NCBI RefSeq assembly: GCF_000613125.1
Contig: NZ_HG964497.1
Location: 292,823 to 356,822 of the forward strand
Direction: 5' to 3'
From: Bacillus sp. EB01
GTDB lineage: Bacteria; Bacillota; Bacilli; Bacillales; Cytobacillaceae
DNA: 64,000 nucleotides
Under the pieces are notes generated by a model. The model was given only the letters and a program-made list of their open reading frames with translations, was not told the origin of the DNA and ran no database searches. Below, in pieces: positions 28,516-36,955 of the stretch (position 1 is its first letter; each line of letters opens with the position of its first letter). The translations under genes were made by a program, and so were the position numbers.

Positions 28516-28872
28516 CTACTCTTTCAGCCACGCCCAGGCCGCCTCTTCTTCCCCTTTGTCAAAATGCCTCGCTTCAAGGCCGGGCAGAAATCTCCCCAGC
28601 TCTGTGACAGCTTCAAGCCATTTCAATTCTGTTACGACGGCAAATTTACGGAACTGGCTCCAGCGCTTCGCATCGAATTTCATTCCGTAGGCCATACCCA
28701 TCAGTGTTGTCCCGTCCACATCGTGCATTTTGGCAAATATATTAAATTTGTTGTTTTCTCCAAATCTTTCTTTCACATATTGCTCAAGCTTCTCCGCATC
28801 TTCTTTTGTCGCAGTACCACTGAATTCAACTGCAATTGTTGATTCATCCCTGCTTGGAATAAAAGTTAGCAT
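28516..28872 (-). CDS. SpoIIAA-like (STAS fold) protein
   Basis: The 118-residue sequence matches the SpoIIAA-like family (PF11964 type): MLTFIPSRDESTIAVEFSGTATKEDAEKL at the start, then FNIFAKMHDVDGTTLMGM and FAVVTELKWLEAVTEL. These are single STAS/CRAL-TRIO-like domains with no established function. ATG 28872 has AAAGGAGG eight bases upstream; the frame reaching 28914 lacks such a site. It lies beside the sigma-B kinase module, but a functional tie is not shown. Confidence 0.8.
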   Translation of the reverse strand: MLTFIPSRDESTIAVEFSGTATKEDAEKLEQYVKERFGENNKFNIFAKMHDVDGTTLMGMAYGMKFDAKRWSQFRKFAVVTELKWLEAVTELGRFLPGLEARHFDKGEEEAAWAWLKE

Positions 28873-29015
28873 GCCATCAGCCTCCTTTTCTAGACTTTGG
28901 GTGTTTCCACCCAAAAATGGTATCTATCCTTCGATTCCCCGGCGAAGTCTCTATGAAACTTCAGTACAGTCATGATAAAGTAATGGTAAACAATGGAATA
29001 AGGGGGATGATGCTG

Positions 29016-29552
29016 GTGAATTCATACATCGCATTATTGCGCGGGATTAATGTGAACGGTCATAACATGATCAAAATGGCCGAGCTGAAGGCTTTGTTTG
29101 AGGAACTGGGTTTTGAAAAAGTTAAAACGTACATACAGAGCGGCAATGTTTTATTTTTGGCTAACGGCGGAGCCGGGGAACTTGCGGTTAAAATTGAAAA
29201 GGCGATTTCGGAAAGGTTTGGCCTGGCAGTCCCGGTTGTCATCCGGACAGCTGAGGAATTTGATTCAGTGATCGCCAACAGCCCCTACCCGCCCGAAAGT
29301 CTTGCCGAAGGGGAACTAATTCATGTTGCCTTCCTATCGGATATTCCGTCTTCGGAGGCGATAAAGCGCCTGGAAAAATACTGTTCAGAAACCGAAGAAT
29401 TTACGCTTATCGGCAAGAACATTTACTTATTGCTGCGTAAAAATTTCCATACATCGAAGCTGTCAGCAAACGTTATGAAGCTCGGCGTCCATGCCACACT
29501 CCGAAACTGGCGGACAACTGCCAAGCTCGCCGAACTTGCAAGGACACTATAA
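29016..29552 (+). CDS. DUF1697 protein
   Basis: The protein carries the diagnostic N-terminal ALLRGINVNGHN and VKTYIQSGNVLF motifs and a C-terminal KLGVHATLRNWRTTAKL motif of the DUF1697 family (about 178 aa). The function of the family is unknown. GTG 29016 lies nine bases after GGGGG; the ATG codons at 29007 and 29010 are inside that site. The frame is open further upstream but overlaps nothing conserved. It is monocistronic, divergent from the SpoIIAA-like gene. Confidence 0.82.
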   Translation: MNSYIALLRGINVNGHNMIKMAELKALFEELGFEKVKTYIQSGNVLFLANGGAGELAVKIEKAISERFGLAVPVVIRTAEEFDSVIANSPYPPESLAEGELIHVAFLSDIPSSEAIKRLEKYCSETEEFTLIGKNIYLLLRKNFHTSKLSANVMKLGVHATLRNWRTTAKLAELARTL

Positions 29553-29571
29553 TCCTTATTTAAACAATTGT

Positions 29572-29610
29572 ATAAAAACTAAAAAGCGGTCTCTCATCAA
29601 AGAGACCGCA
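29572..29610 (-). terminator. Terminator after kimA
   Basis: GCGGTCTCT and AGAGACCGC form a perfect nine-pair stem, followed on the minus strand by TTTTTAGTTTTT. Confidence 0.85.
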
Positions 29611-29629
29611 AGACAGTTATCGTCCCCTT

Positions 29630-31456
29630 TTACTTTTTCAAGTGGTATGGGACGGTTGTAATGATGATGTCGCGCCGGTAAAGCAAGTAGGCACGGATTA
29701 ACAGGCTGGATTGATTGTGGAGGATATTGTGCCAGCCCTTCTTCGGAATAAATTGCGGGATGATCACCGTTACCTTATAGTTTGATTCGGCAGCCTTGTG
29801 CTCAACAATGTCTACAAATTTAGTCAGTGGATGAATGATGCTCCGATACTGGGAGTATAGCGTAACAAGGCGGACATCCGGCTGCCATTTTCCCCATTTT
29901 TCCTCAAAACGCTTCTGCTCCTCCTTATCAAAGGAAACATAAACCGCAATCAATTTATCGGCATTTAGCGACTTTGCATAATTCAGCGAGTTCTCGACCA
30001 CGTGGGTGATTCCAGCTACCGGAATGATGATGACATTACCGGCTACTTCCATTGCCGGCTCACTTGCCGCAACCCTAAGTTGTTCGGCAACTTCTAGATA
30101 GTGTTTATGAATCCTGTGAAATATATAGATAATCAGCGGCAGGAACACTAGCACTGACCAGACCTGGGCAAACTTTGTTAAAAAGAACATGACCGTTACG
30201 ATGAAGGATATAACTGCTCCAGTCGCGTTAATTGCAAGCTTCATCTTCCAGCCAGCCGGTTTTTCACGGAGCCACTTTAGGATCATTCCCGTCTGCGAAA
30301 GCGTGAACGGTATGAATACGCCAACCGCATAAAGCGGAATCAGGTTTTCCGTATGTCCCCTGAACACAACAATTAACAGGATGGATGCCACTCCAAGGAA
30401 GATAATCCCGTTTGAATAGCCAAGCCTGTCACCGCGGATCGTGAACATCCTAGGTATGAATTTATCCTTTGCAAGATTCACCGCGAGCAGCGGGAATGCA
30501 GAATAACCAGTGTTTGCAGCCAATATCAATATCAGTGCAGTTGTGAACTGGATGAAGAAATACATCCAATTACGGCCAAATACAGATGATGCTATTTGCG
30601 AAACAACCGTCTCTTCTACTTTAGGGGTGATACCGTAAAAATAGCCGAGCAGGACAATTCCTGTAAATAGAATAGCCAGCAACCCCCCCATCGCCGCCAG
30701 TGTTTTGGCTGCGTTTCTTGGAGCCGGGTCCTTAAAATTCGGGATTGCGTTCGAGATTGCCTCTACCCCGGTCAGCGCCGAGCTTCCGGAAGCAAACGCC
30801 CGCAGCAGCAGGAACAGCGAAATGCCAGCAACCGGTGTTCCAATCGGTGCACTCAGCTCCGGCGGGACCTGCCCGGTTGCTACGTTGAAGAGTCCGACTC
30901 CAATCAGGATAAACAAGGCCAGCACAAACAAATAAACAGGATAAGCAAGCACCGAGGCCGATTCGGTCACACCGCGAAGATTCAGGGTCGTAATAAAAAT
31001 CACGAACAATATTGCAATCCCCACATTTTGGTCATGCAGTGATGGGAAAGCCGAAGTAATCGCATCTGTACCAGCCGATACGCTTACCGCTACTGTTAAA
31101 ATGTAGTCCACCAGCAGCGACCCGCCGGCAATCAAACCGTAGTTGGTTCCAAGGTTTTCCTTCGAAACAACATACGCTCCTCCACCCTGGGGATAGGCAT
31201 AAATGATTTGCCCATAAGAAAGGATAAGTGCGAGAAGCAGCACCAGAACGCCGAGCGCAATAGGCAGCGAGTACCAGAATGCAGCGGCACCAATCGTCAC
31301 AAGGACGAGCAGGATTTGTTCAGGGCCGTACGCTACAGAAGACAGCGCGTCCGAGGACAAAATCGCCAATGCCTTTGTCTTACTCAGCCTCTGCTCCCCA
31401 AGTTCATTGGATTTCAAAGGGCGCCCAATCAAATACCGCTTAATAGGTGATTTCAC
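29630..31456 (-). CDS. kimA: KimA, c-di-AMP-controlled potassium importer
   Basis: This is an APC-superfamily transporter (608 aa) with about 12 membrane segments up to residue 460 and a cytosolic C-terminal domain of about 145 residues (IIIPVAGITHVVENSLNYAKS), the build of KimA (YdaO). N-terminal landmarks are GRPLKSNELGEQRLSK and LSSDALSSVAYGPEQ. KimA imports K+ with high affinity by proton symport and is inhibited by c-di-AMP. GTG 31456 has GGAG ten bases upstream. The ydaO-type riboswitch and its terminator precede the gene, so transcription should fall when c-di-AMP is high. Confidence 0.92.
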   Translation of the reverse strand: MKSPIKRYLIGRPLKSNELGEQRLSKTKALAILSSDALSSVAYGPEQILLVLVTIGAAAFWYSLPIALGVLVLLLALILSYGQIIYAYPQGGGAYVVSKENLGTNYGLIAGGSLLVDYILTVAVSVSAGTDAITSAFPSLHDQNVGIAILFVIFITTLNLRGVTESASVLAYPVYLFVLALFILIGVGLFNVATGQVPPELSAPIGTPVAGISLFLLLRAFASGSSALTGVEAISNAIPNFKDPAPRNAAKTLAAMGGLLAILFTGIVLLGYFYGITPKVEETVVSQIASSVFGRNWMYFFIQFTTALILILAANTGYSAFPLLAVNLAKDKFIPRMFTIRGDRLGYSNGIIFLGVASILLIVVFRGHTENLIPLYAVGVFIPFTLSQTGMILKWLREKPAGWKMKLAINATGAVISFIVTVMFFLTKFAQVWSVLVFLPLIIYIFHRIHKHYLEVAEQLRVAASEPAMEVAGNVIIIPVAGITHVVENSLNYAKSLNADKLIAVYVSFDKEEQKRFEEKWGKWQPDVRLVTLYSQYRSIIHPLTKFVDIVEHKAAESNYKVTVIIPQFIPKKGWHNILHNQSSLLIRAYLLYRRDIIITTVPYHLKK

Positions 31457-31540
31457 AGTTGGTCATCTCCAATAATATAATTGTTCCAAGAAGAGATTTG
31501 CCTTTCCAGCCCGAAATGTGGTTATTTTTCCAAAAGACCA

Positions 31541-31583
31541 CAAAAAAATGCCCACAAGTCATCACGAAGAGACTTGCAGGCAT
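31541..31583 (-). terminator. Riboswitch-controlled terminator before kimA
   Basis: On the minus strand ATGCCTGCAAGTC pairs with GACTTGTGGGCAT, followed by seven T. It lies directly after the c-di-AMP aptamer. Confidence 0.88.
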
Positions 31584-31607
31584 GAAGGGTTCAGTCCAGC
31601 AAGCTTC

Positions 31608-31733
31608 ATCTTCCTTCCCAATAACGCTTACGAGGTTAGCTGCCGGATTCGGGCGCATGAGTTGCCCTACCTTTAAAAAGGATTCACCCCATGTTCGAGT
31701 GGTTCCCCCGCACCAATTGGTTTCAGCGATTTA
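31608..31733 (-). promoter_or_regulatory. ydaO/yuaA-type c-di-AMP riboswitch aptamer
   Basis: The minus strand shows the conserved blocks in order: CGCTGAAAC, GCGGGGGAACCA, GGGGTGAATCC, AAGGTAGGGCAACTC, GCCCGAATCCGGCAGCTAA and CCTCGTAAGCG, ending in GGGAAGGAAG. These match the ydaO motif, an OFF switch for K+ import genes when c-di-AMP is bound. Confidence 0.93.
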
Positions 31734-31927
31734 GGAATTTGAAACTGAACTTACTATACTCCCGTGAACTCCTTCTGTAAAGAAGATAAATTGTGAAATT
31801 TTTATAAAAAAAACTAGCCTGTATCCCTATTTCTTGGGACACTTTCCCGCGAATCCCTCACCCTGCATTCACAGGGACAATCTGGTATCATAAACATACG
31901 TTCAGCTATTTGAAAGGGGCCCAACAA

Positions 31928-32398
31928 ATGAGTGAACCCATTGAGTTAACACGGATTAAAATTAACCAGGTTAGTGTCGAGGATAAAGTCAAGGAAGCGT
32001 ATATCGGTGATTTCCCCGAACCTATCAGGTTTGGAGTCCATAGCGGCGTGAAGAAGTTTTACGGGGCAACACCCCAAGTAGAATATCCATCAACATTGGA
32101 TCACATCGTTGCGGCAGCAGGCGGCTGACTGGTCGGGACCTTATCAGGCGCGCTGGAGGCGCGTAAAATACCCGCAGCACCCGACAAAGTTAGTGCCGAC
32201 GTCGTCGGAACCATTGAAAATGTCAATGGCATACTCAAAATCACCAAAATCAGTGTTCATTACAGCCTGAAGATACCCGCTGGCAAGCGTGAGGCTGCCG
32301 AGCGAGCGCTCTCTGTTTTTGATCGGGGCTGCCCAGTATCACAGACTCTTAAGAACGCAATAGAGTTTGAACACACACATACAATTGAAGAATATTAA
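31928..32398 (+). CDS. OsmC-family peroxidase, predicted selenoprotein (TGA = Sec67)
   Basis: The upstream part ends HIVAAAGG at a TGA (32126-32128) and the frame continues LVGTLSGALEARKIP...FDRGCPVSQTLKNAIE...IEEY to TAA at 32396-32398, a complete OsmC/YhfA-type protein of 156 aa. In OsmC proteins the residue after GG is the peroxide-reacting cysteine; here it is TGA, while the resolving Cys135 (GCPV) is kept. A hairpin with loop TGGAG follows at 32148-32164. Sec at a peroxidatic position is chemically sensible. ATG 31928 has AAAGGGG eight bases upstream. Confidence 0.88.
32148..32164 (+). promoter_or_regulatory. Predicted SECIS hairpin of osmC
   Basis: GCGCGC pairs with GCGCGT (one G-T pair) around loop TGGAG, whose second base, G, lies 27 nt after the TGA. 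An upstream GGTC/GACC mini-stem may stack on it. Confidence 0.7.
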
Positions 32399-32402
32399 AC
32401 TA

Positions 32403-32445
32403 AAAAAGGATACCAGCTCTTGCTACACAAGCTGGTATCCTTTTA
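32403..32445 (+). terminator. Terminator after osmC
   Basis: AAAAGGATACCAGCT and AGCTGGTATCCTTTT form a 15-bp stem ending in T. It lies just after the distal TAA, supporting one gene. Confidence 0.9.
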
Positions 32446-32711
32446 TATGTCTAAAGTTTAATTTTTTGGCAATGGAAACACAACGGGCAATTCTAAGGTT
32501 AGTAAGCGCACGCAATACTTCAATGAGCATTTCTTTGAATGAGTACCAATAAGCCCCATTTCAAATCCGAAGATTTTTTGTGAGTATGAACTCTATGTCG
32601 ATAAAGCTCCGATTTACTCTTTACCTGCTAAACTCCTACTTTCCTTTACGTACAAAACTTCACAATCCCTTTTAAACTTAATCCGCCAATACTCCCCATG
32701 CGTAAGGGTTT

Positions 32712-33344
32712 TTAAATTTTCTTGGTGTCTTGGGCCAGAATATTTAAAAGCGCGGCAAAAGAATACTCTTTTTGAGTTCTTAGTGCCCTTTCTGCCTGTT
32801 CAGCATTTCTTTGCCTTAGAGCATCAACAATTAACTGATGTTCCTTATTCGAATGATCTTTCCGGTCAGGAAGGTAAGAAAATACCGCTCGGGAAAATTG
32901 TGATTTTTCCATTAGTGAAAAAATCATTTCACAAAGAGTGGCATTTTTTGATAATTGATAAAGCTTTTGATGAAATTCAGTATTCAAACGGCTAATTTCT
33001 TTTATATTGCCCTTTGGGATGGTATTTTCGATTTCGTCGACTATTTTCTGAAGCTCATCTATACCTTCATCAGTCGCATTCTTGGCTGCCAGGCGTGTAG
33101 CAAATGATTCTAATTCCAGGCGTATGGTGAAGACCTCCTCAGCCGTTTGTATGTTTATTGTACTTACCCTAGAACCAACATGAGGAATGTTTTCAACTAA
33201 ACCTTCTGATTCCAGTTTCTTTAATGCTTCCCTCACTGGAATGTCACTTACGCCAAACTGTTTAGCTATCTCTCTTGCAACAATTCGTTCGCCTTGCTCC
33301 AGGATACCGGTATTGATATCTTCTTTTAATCTTTGATAGACCAT
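32712..33344 (-). CDS. GntR/FadR-family (FCD) regulator
   Basis: A winged helix-turn-helix (residues 1-65, DIPVREALKKLESEGLVENIP) is followed by an all-helical FCD domain with metal-binding His (FHQKLYQLS, HQLIVDAL). ATG 33344 has no ribosome binding site, and the frame stays open upstream with plausible GntR sequence (KIYSTKTE) up to a stop before 33386. The only start-like codon after GGAG there is ATA at 33380, so the true start may be non-AUG. It is the last gene of the catabolic cluster (33.6-37.7 kb) and probably its repressor. Confidence 0.82.
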   Translation of the reverse strand: MVYQRLKEDINTGILEQGERIVAREIAKQFGVSDIPVREALKKLESEGLVENIPHVGSRVSTINIQTAEEVFTIRLELESFATRLAAKNATDEGIDELQKIVDEIENTIPKGNIKEISRLNTEFHQKLYQLSKNATLCEMIFSLMEKSQFSRAVFSYLPDRKDHSNKEHQLIVDALRQRNAEQAERALRTQKEYSFAALLNILAQDTKKI

Positions 33345-33415
33345 TTCTGTTTTTGTACTATAAATCTTAAAATTATTTATGAAAACTCAACTCCGATCTA
33401 GCTGTAAGATAAAGT

Positions 33416-33434
33416 CATATACTATATAATATAG
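33416..33434. promoter_or_regulatory. AT-rich candidate operator before the GntR gene
   Basis: CATATACTATATAATATAG resembles the AT-rich palindromic stretch before the aldolase gene at about 38.0 kb and the TAGTATACTATA stretch before the cupin gene at about 35.48 kb. Candidate GntR binding sites only. Confidence 0.35.
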
Positions 33435-33547
33435 ATTCTTTCGGATTGTCAAAGAAATCTTTAACAAATAATGGTTACTTAGCCATTTTAATAATAACGT
33501 ATAATATAAAAAAGTTCCAAGAGGAGTGAGTGTGAAAACTATCATAA

Positions 33548-33592
33548 AAAAACATAATTGGCTCATTTTTTAATCTAAAATGAGCCAATTGG
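33548..33592 (-). terminator. Terminator after the DUF6282 gene
   Basis: AATTGGCTCATTTT and AAAATGAGCCAATT form a 14-bp stem; on the minus strand it is followed by ATGTTTTTTT. Confidence 0.85.
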
Positions 33593-33603
33593 TTTATATC
33601 GTA

Positions 33604-34494
33604 TCAGGCCTCTGCCAAAAATGTAGTATTCTCTACAGTCATTTTTCTAATTTCCGAATTGGTGAAGCCATTTTCAGAAAGGTTTTTAACCGCTTCAATA
33701 AGTCCTTCATCCGGGTATGGATTATTCATCTGTCCCAAATCTGATGATAGGATGAACTTGTCAACTCCTATATAACGAATTTCTTCATAAATATCCTCCC
33801 ACGTCGCACCATATGCAGGCGTGATACAGCCTACACATATCTCAAGGAATGCGCCTGAATCGGCTAATTCCTTCTGCTCCTCTTTAGAGAGGGCAATTGA
33901 AGAGAAGGTTGGATGAGTAATGACAACTTTTCTAATATCTTGACCTTTTGCAGCTGAAACTAAAGCGAAGATTTCTTTTTTGCTCAAGTGCCCTGTTGCA
34001 AGGATAAGGTCATTTTCTTTTACAATTTTAAGCACTTCATGAACTTCAGCTTTTAGTTTCCCGTCCTCTAGAACTGTAATCCCACTTTGGGTTTTCCCCT
34101 CTTTTCTACGGTCAAATTGTACTTGTGCCCAAGGTGGCAGTTCCTCATAACCCGTTTGGTTAAACATATATTGAATCTCATTTTCAGCATCAAATGTCGG
34201 CATCCAGACGAGCTTTGCACCATCTTTTGCTGCCATTTCCACGGCGGTAGGGTTTATTCCTCCAACTGAATTGTTTAAAGCAATAGCCCCCATTGGATTA
34301 AAATCGGGATGGATTTTTTTTACTAGCCTGGCTCTTTCTGCAGTATTAAAATAGTGGGATTTTATTACAAACCCTTTCATTCCGATCTTTTTTAACCGCT
34401 CTGTATAATCAAAATCATCTAATTTTCGCGCACTGATATCAGGACCAGTGTGAACATGCAAATCATAAGCGCCTTCAAGTAATTTTTCATACAT
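33604..34494 (-). CDS. DUF6282 family, amidohydrolase-like protein
   Basis: The N-terminal DLHVHTGPD motif, KSHY near residue 46, ATGHLSK near 183, THPTFSSIA near 206 and SSDLGQ near 263 are the spaced metal ligands of an amidohydrolase/PHP-like TIM barrel. The substrate is unknown. Length 296 aa. ATG 34494 has GAGGAGG eight bases upstream. It follows the cupin gene by 18 nt in the same operon, so it probably hydrolyses an intermediate of the same pathway as the HpcH/HpaI aldolase. Confidence 0.75.
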   Translation of the reverse strand: MYEKLLEGAYDLHVHTGPDISARKLDDFDYTERLKKIGMKGFVIKSHYFNTAERARLVKKIHPDFNPMGAIALNNSVGGINPTAVEMAAKDGAKLVWMPTFDAENEIQYMFNQTGYEELPPWAQVQFDRRKEGKTQSGITVLEDGKLKAEVHEVLKIVKENDLILATGHLSKKEIFALVSAAKGQDIRKVVITHPTFSSIALSKEEQKELADSGAFLEICVGCITPAYGATWEDIYEEIRYIGVDKFILSSDLGQMNNPYPDEGLIEAVKNLSENGFTNSEIRKMTVENTTFLAEA

Positions 34495-34512
34495 AGAATT
34501 TTCCTCCTCAGA

Positions 34513-35433
34513 TTAACTATTTTCCCTATCAGCTTTCGGCATTGGATATTCATCAGAGTTTAAAACCCAGCCCGGTTTTTCCGAAAAGTCAATCCGGGGC
34601 GGACAGAAAATATCAATTAACAGGTTTGAGCCCGAACCAGTAGATTGTGTAGTATGAATAACCCCTGGAGGAATGATTGCTACAGATGGACTTGCACAGT
34701 GTTCATGCTCATCCGGACGCCACTCTCCCATATCTGTCGTCCACGGCCAACGAAGATGGTGTGTAAATTCCCCCTGAATTGCAAGCGAACATTGCTCAAA
34801 ATCATCATGTGTATGCGGAGACATTTTAGAAGGGTCACGAGGTCCCTCGAATGGTTCAAGGAAATTGACCATGAATGTTGTACATCTGAAAATACGGCCA
34901 AATCTTCCTGTCTCCTTAGCCACATCCAAGCTGTAAACCCTTACCTTGTAACCACCCTCCGGTTCTGGCCAGGGGTTGATTGGCGCAACATGCGGATTTG
35001 GGTTTCGGTAGGACTCTTTATTATATGGAAGATTTTCGAGGTCTTTATTTTCTGAGCTGAACAGCCGAATGACCTTTCCACCTTTGTTCACCTTTATCTC
35101 ACTTTTACCGCCCGGAATGAAGGCAATGCTAAAACCATCTAGCTTTGTTGTGTGATTTCCCCATATAATCTCAGCCTCACTGTCCTTATCCGGAAGCAGC
35201 AATACATATTCGTCTACTTGGTCTTCTCGCTTGAAATTTGCACCCTCAGTTGCGTCAGAGTAGGCAAGAAAGAAATTCTGGCCCCGTATCCACCAAGTCT
35301 TTGTGAAAGCATCAGCCTCAATAGGCTCCTGTTCGTAGAACTTTCCGTAATCCGCAGGGGCAATTTGCCTAAGTTCTTTCTGACTCTCTTTTGCCTGACC
35401 TAAAGTTGAACGTGGATCAGTTTTGTCAAACAT
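34513..35433 (-). CDS. Cupin-like protein of the catabolic cluster
   Basis: The 306-residue protein looks like a two-domain cupin. The C-terminal half has SPHTHDDFEQCSLAIQGEF and a later PPGVIHTTQS, giving the His-His-Glu...His metal set; the N-terminal half (residues 40-150) looks like a degenerate cupin. I do not recognise a named enzyme; isomerase or dioxygenase chemistry would be typical. ATG 35433 has GGAGG seven bases upstream, so the longer frame to 35532 is not used. It shares an operon with the DUF6282 gene and has its own 210-bp upstream gap. Confidence 0.65.
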   Translation of the reverse strand: MFDKTDPRSTLGQAKESQKELRQIAPADYGKFYEQEPIEADAFTKTWWIRGQNFFLAYSDATEGANFKREDQVDEYVLLLPDKDSEAEIIWGNHTTKLDGFSIAFIPGGKSEIKVNKGGKVIRLFSSENKDLENLPYNKESYRNPNPHVAPINPWPEPEGGYKVRVYSLDVAKETGRFGRIFRCTTFMVNFLEPFEGPRDPSKMSPHTHDDFEQCSLAIQGEFTHHLRWPWTTDMGEWRPDEHEHCASPSVAIIPPGVIHTTQSTGSGSNLLIDIFCPPRIDFSEKPGWVLNSDEYPMPKADRENS

Positions 35434-35604
35434 ACCTACACCTCCAAGTATTATCCGTTCATTCTTACTATTTTTATAGTATACTAGTGCTGGAAAAGCC
35501 CTTAAGATAAGGCATATCTCAAGGACTTCCATACGCTATAAAATCCTAGATTCCTTGATGTATTTCTTATTTTGTACTACTATTACATTGGTGTTTTTTT
35601 ATTT

Positions 35605-35643
35605 TTCCTAAGCAAACTTTAGTTCAATAGTTTTGCTTAGGTT
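35605..35643 (+). terminator. Plus-strand terminator with no plus-strand gene
   Basis: CCTAAGCAAA and TTTTGCTTAGG form a stem followed by eight T on the plus strand only. All genes nearby are on the minus strand. Confidence 0.6.
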
Positions 35644-35647
35644 TTTT

Positions 35648-36937
35648 TTATTCTAATTCTTTACCTTTTGTTTCTGGCAAAAGTGCTACTGCAAAAATGG
35701 CTATAATATATAAACCTACCGAGGAATACACGAGGGCTGTCCCAAGACCAGTTGTAATTGCAATAGCTCCCGCCCCAGTAATTGCAAATGCTGAGACCCC
35801 ACGTCCAACATTATAGGCAAATCCTTGGCCTGATCCACGTAATCTGGTTGGAAACATTTCAGCTAGAACGGTACCAAACCCGCCATAATATCCACAATAA
35901 GCCGCACCCACTATGAACATGAGTAAGAAGAAAATGACCATATTGCTGGCACCTGTGAAAATAAATGTAGGAATGAAAATAGCTGCAACCGCAAAGAACA
36001 ATGCAAAGCTCTTTTTTCTTCCTATCTTATCGCTAAGGAACCCGTACACGATGTATCCGCAAATACTTCCTAAATAGAAAGGGACCATAAATATCGATGC
36101 ATTCACAACATTGAAACCGGCCCCGCCTTCAGACACAGGTGTTCCTAAGTAAGCAGGAAGCCAAGTGGCGATAGGATAACTGGCACCCAGACCTACAATA
36201 CAAAATAGTGTTCCGATAATTGTCGGCTTTAGTAAGTTCCCACGGAAGAGGTCAAACCAGGATGTCTTTTCTTCTTTATCTTTTTTTACTTGAATTTCTT
36301 CTTTCACTTCGTTTTCTACCCAAATTTTCGGTTCCTCTACATTTTTGCGAATCCAAAAAACGAGAAGTGCTGGCAGGACTCCAATAAAAAATACTGCCCG
36401 CCAACCAAACGCATTAATTAGGGGCCCTGCAACCAGTGCAGCAGTTAAACCACCGACAGCGTATCCAGATTGCATGATGGACATAGCCTTCCCTCGGTGT
36501 TCTTTAGGCCATGTTTCGGAAATCAACGCTGCTCCAGCAGACCATTCGCCTCCCATTCCTAAACCGACAAAGATACGGAAAAACATTAGAAACCAGATAT
36601 TTGGAGACAAACCACAAAGCATAGTGGCAACTGAATAAATAAGAACCGTCATTGACAGAGCCTTTGTTCGGCCAATTTTGTCAGCGACCCGGCCAAAAAC
36701 AATTCCGCCGAGTGCCGAAGCAACCACCGTAACGGAAGCCACCAATCCTGTGCTAGCTGTCGTTAAGCCCCATTCTTTAATCAAAGTAACGATTACAAAG
36801 TTATATAGCAAAAAATCAAATGCATCAAGTGCCCATCCCAGAAAAGCACCAATAAGCGCTTTCCACTGTTGATTATTTATCTCCTTGTACCAGGGACCAT
36901 TCGTTATAGGTTGTGCTTCAACTTCTACAGCCTGCAT
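35648..36937 (-). CDS. MFS transporter, organic-acid/aromatic-acid type
   Basis: The protein has twelve membrane segments and the duplicated MFS loop motif (GRVADKIGRTKAL after TM2; GFLSDKIGRKKSF after TM8), plus LGWALDAFDFLLYNFV in TM1 and RIFVGLGMGGEWSAG in TM4, typical of the sialate/aromatic-acid:H+ symporter group. It is likely the uptake system of the cluster; the substrate is a small acid by inference. ATG 36937 has GGAGG six bases upstream, placing the start after the preceding stop; the ATG at 36955 overlaps the aldolase stop region. Length 429 aa. Confidence 0.85.
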   Translation of the reverse strand: MQAVEVEAQPITNGPWYKEINNQQWKALIGAFLGWALDAFDFLLYNFVIVTLIKEWGLTTASTGLVASVTVVASALGGIVFGRVADKIGRTKALSMTVLIYSVATMLCGLSPNIWFLMFFRIFVGLGMGGEWSAGAALISETWPKEHRGKAMSIMQSGYAVGGLTAALVAGPLINAFGWRAVFFIGVLPALLVFWIRKNVEEPKIWVENEVKEEIQVKKDKEEKTSWFDLFRGNLLKPTIIGTLFCIVGLGASYPIATWLPAYLGTPVSEGGAGFNVVNASIFMVPFYLGSICGYIVYGFLSDKIGRKKSFALFFAVAAIFIPTFIFTGASNMVIFFLLMFIVGAAYCGYYGGFGTVLAEMFPTRLRGSGQGFAYNVGRGVSAFAITGAGAIAITTGLGTALVYSSVGLYIIAIFAVALLPETKGKELE

Positions 36938-36955
36938 GTTGAACCTCCGTTCCAT

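Noticed and set aside
28336-28842. 168-aa plus-strand ORF
   Set aside because: Overlaps the SpoIIAA-like gene on the other strand, which has a ribosome binding site and family match.
33480-33583. Tiny ORF starting GTG after GAGGAG at 33522
   Set aside because: Only 13 codons, running into the terminator stem of the opposite strand; a coincidence is more likely than a gene.
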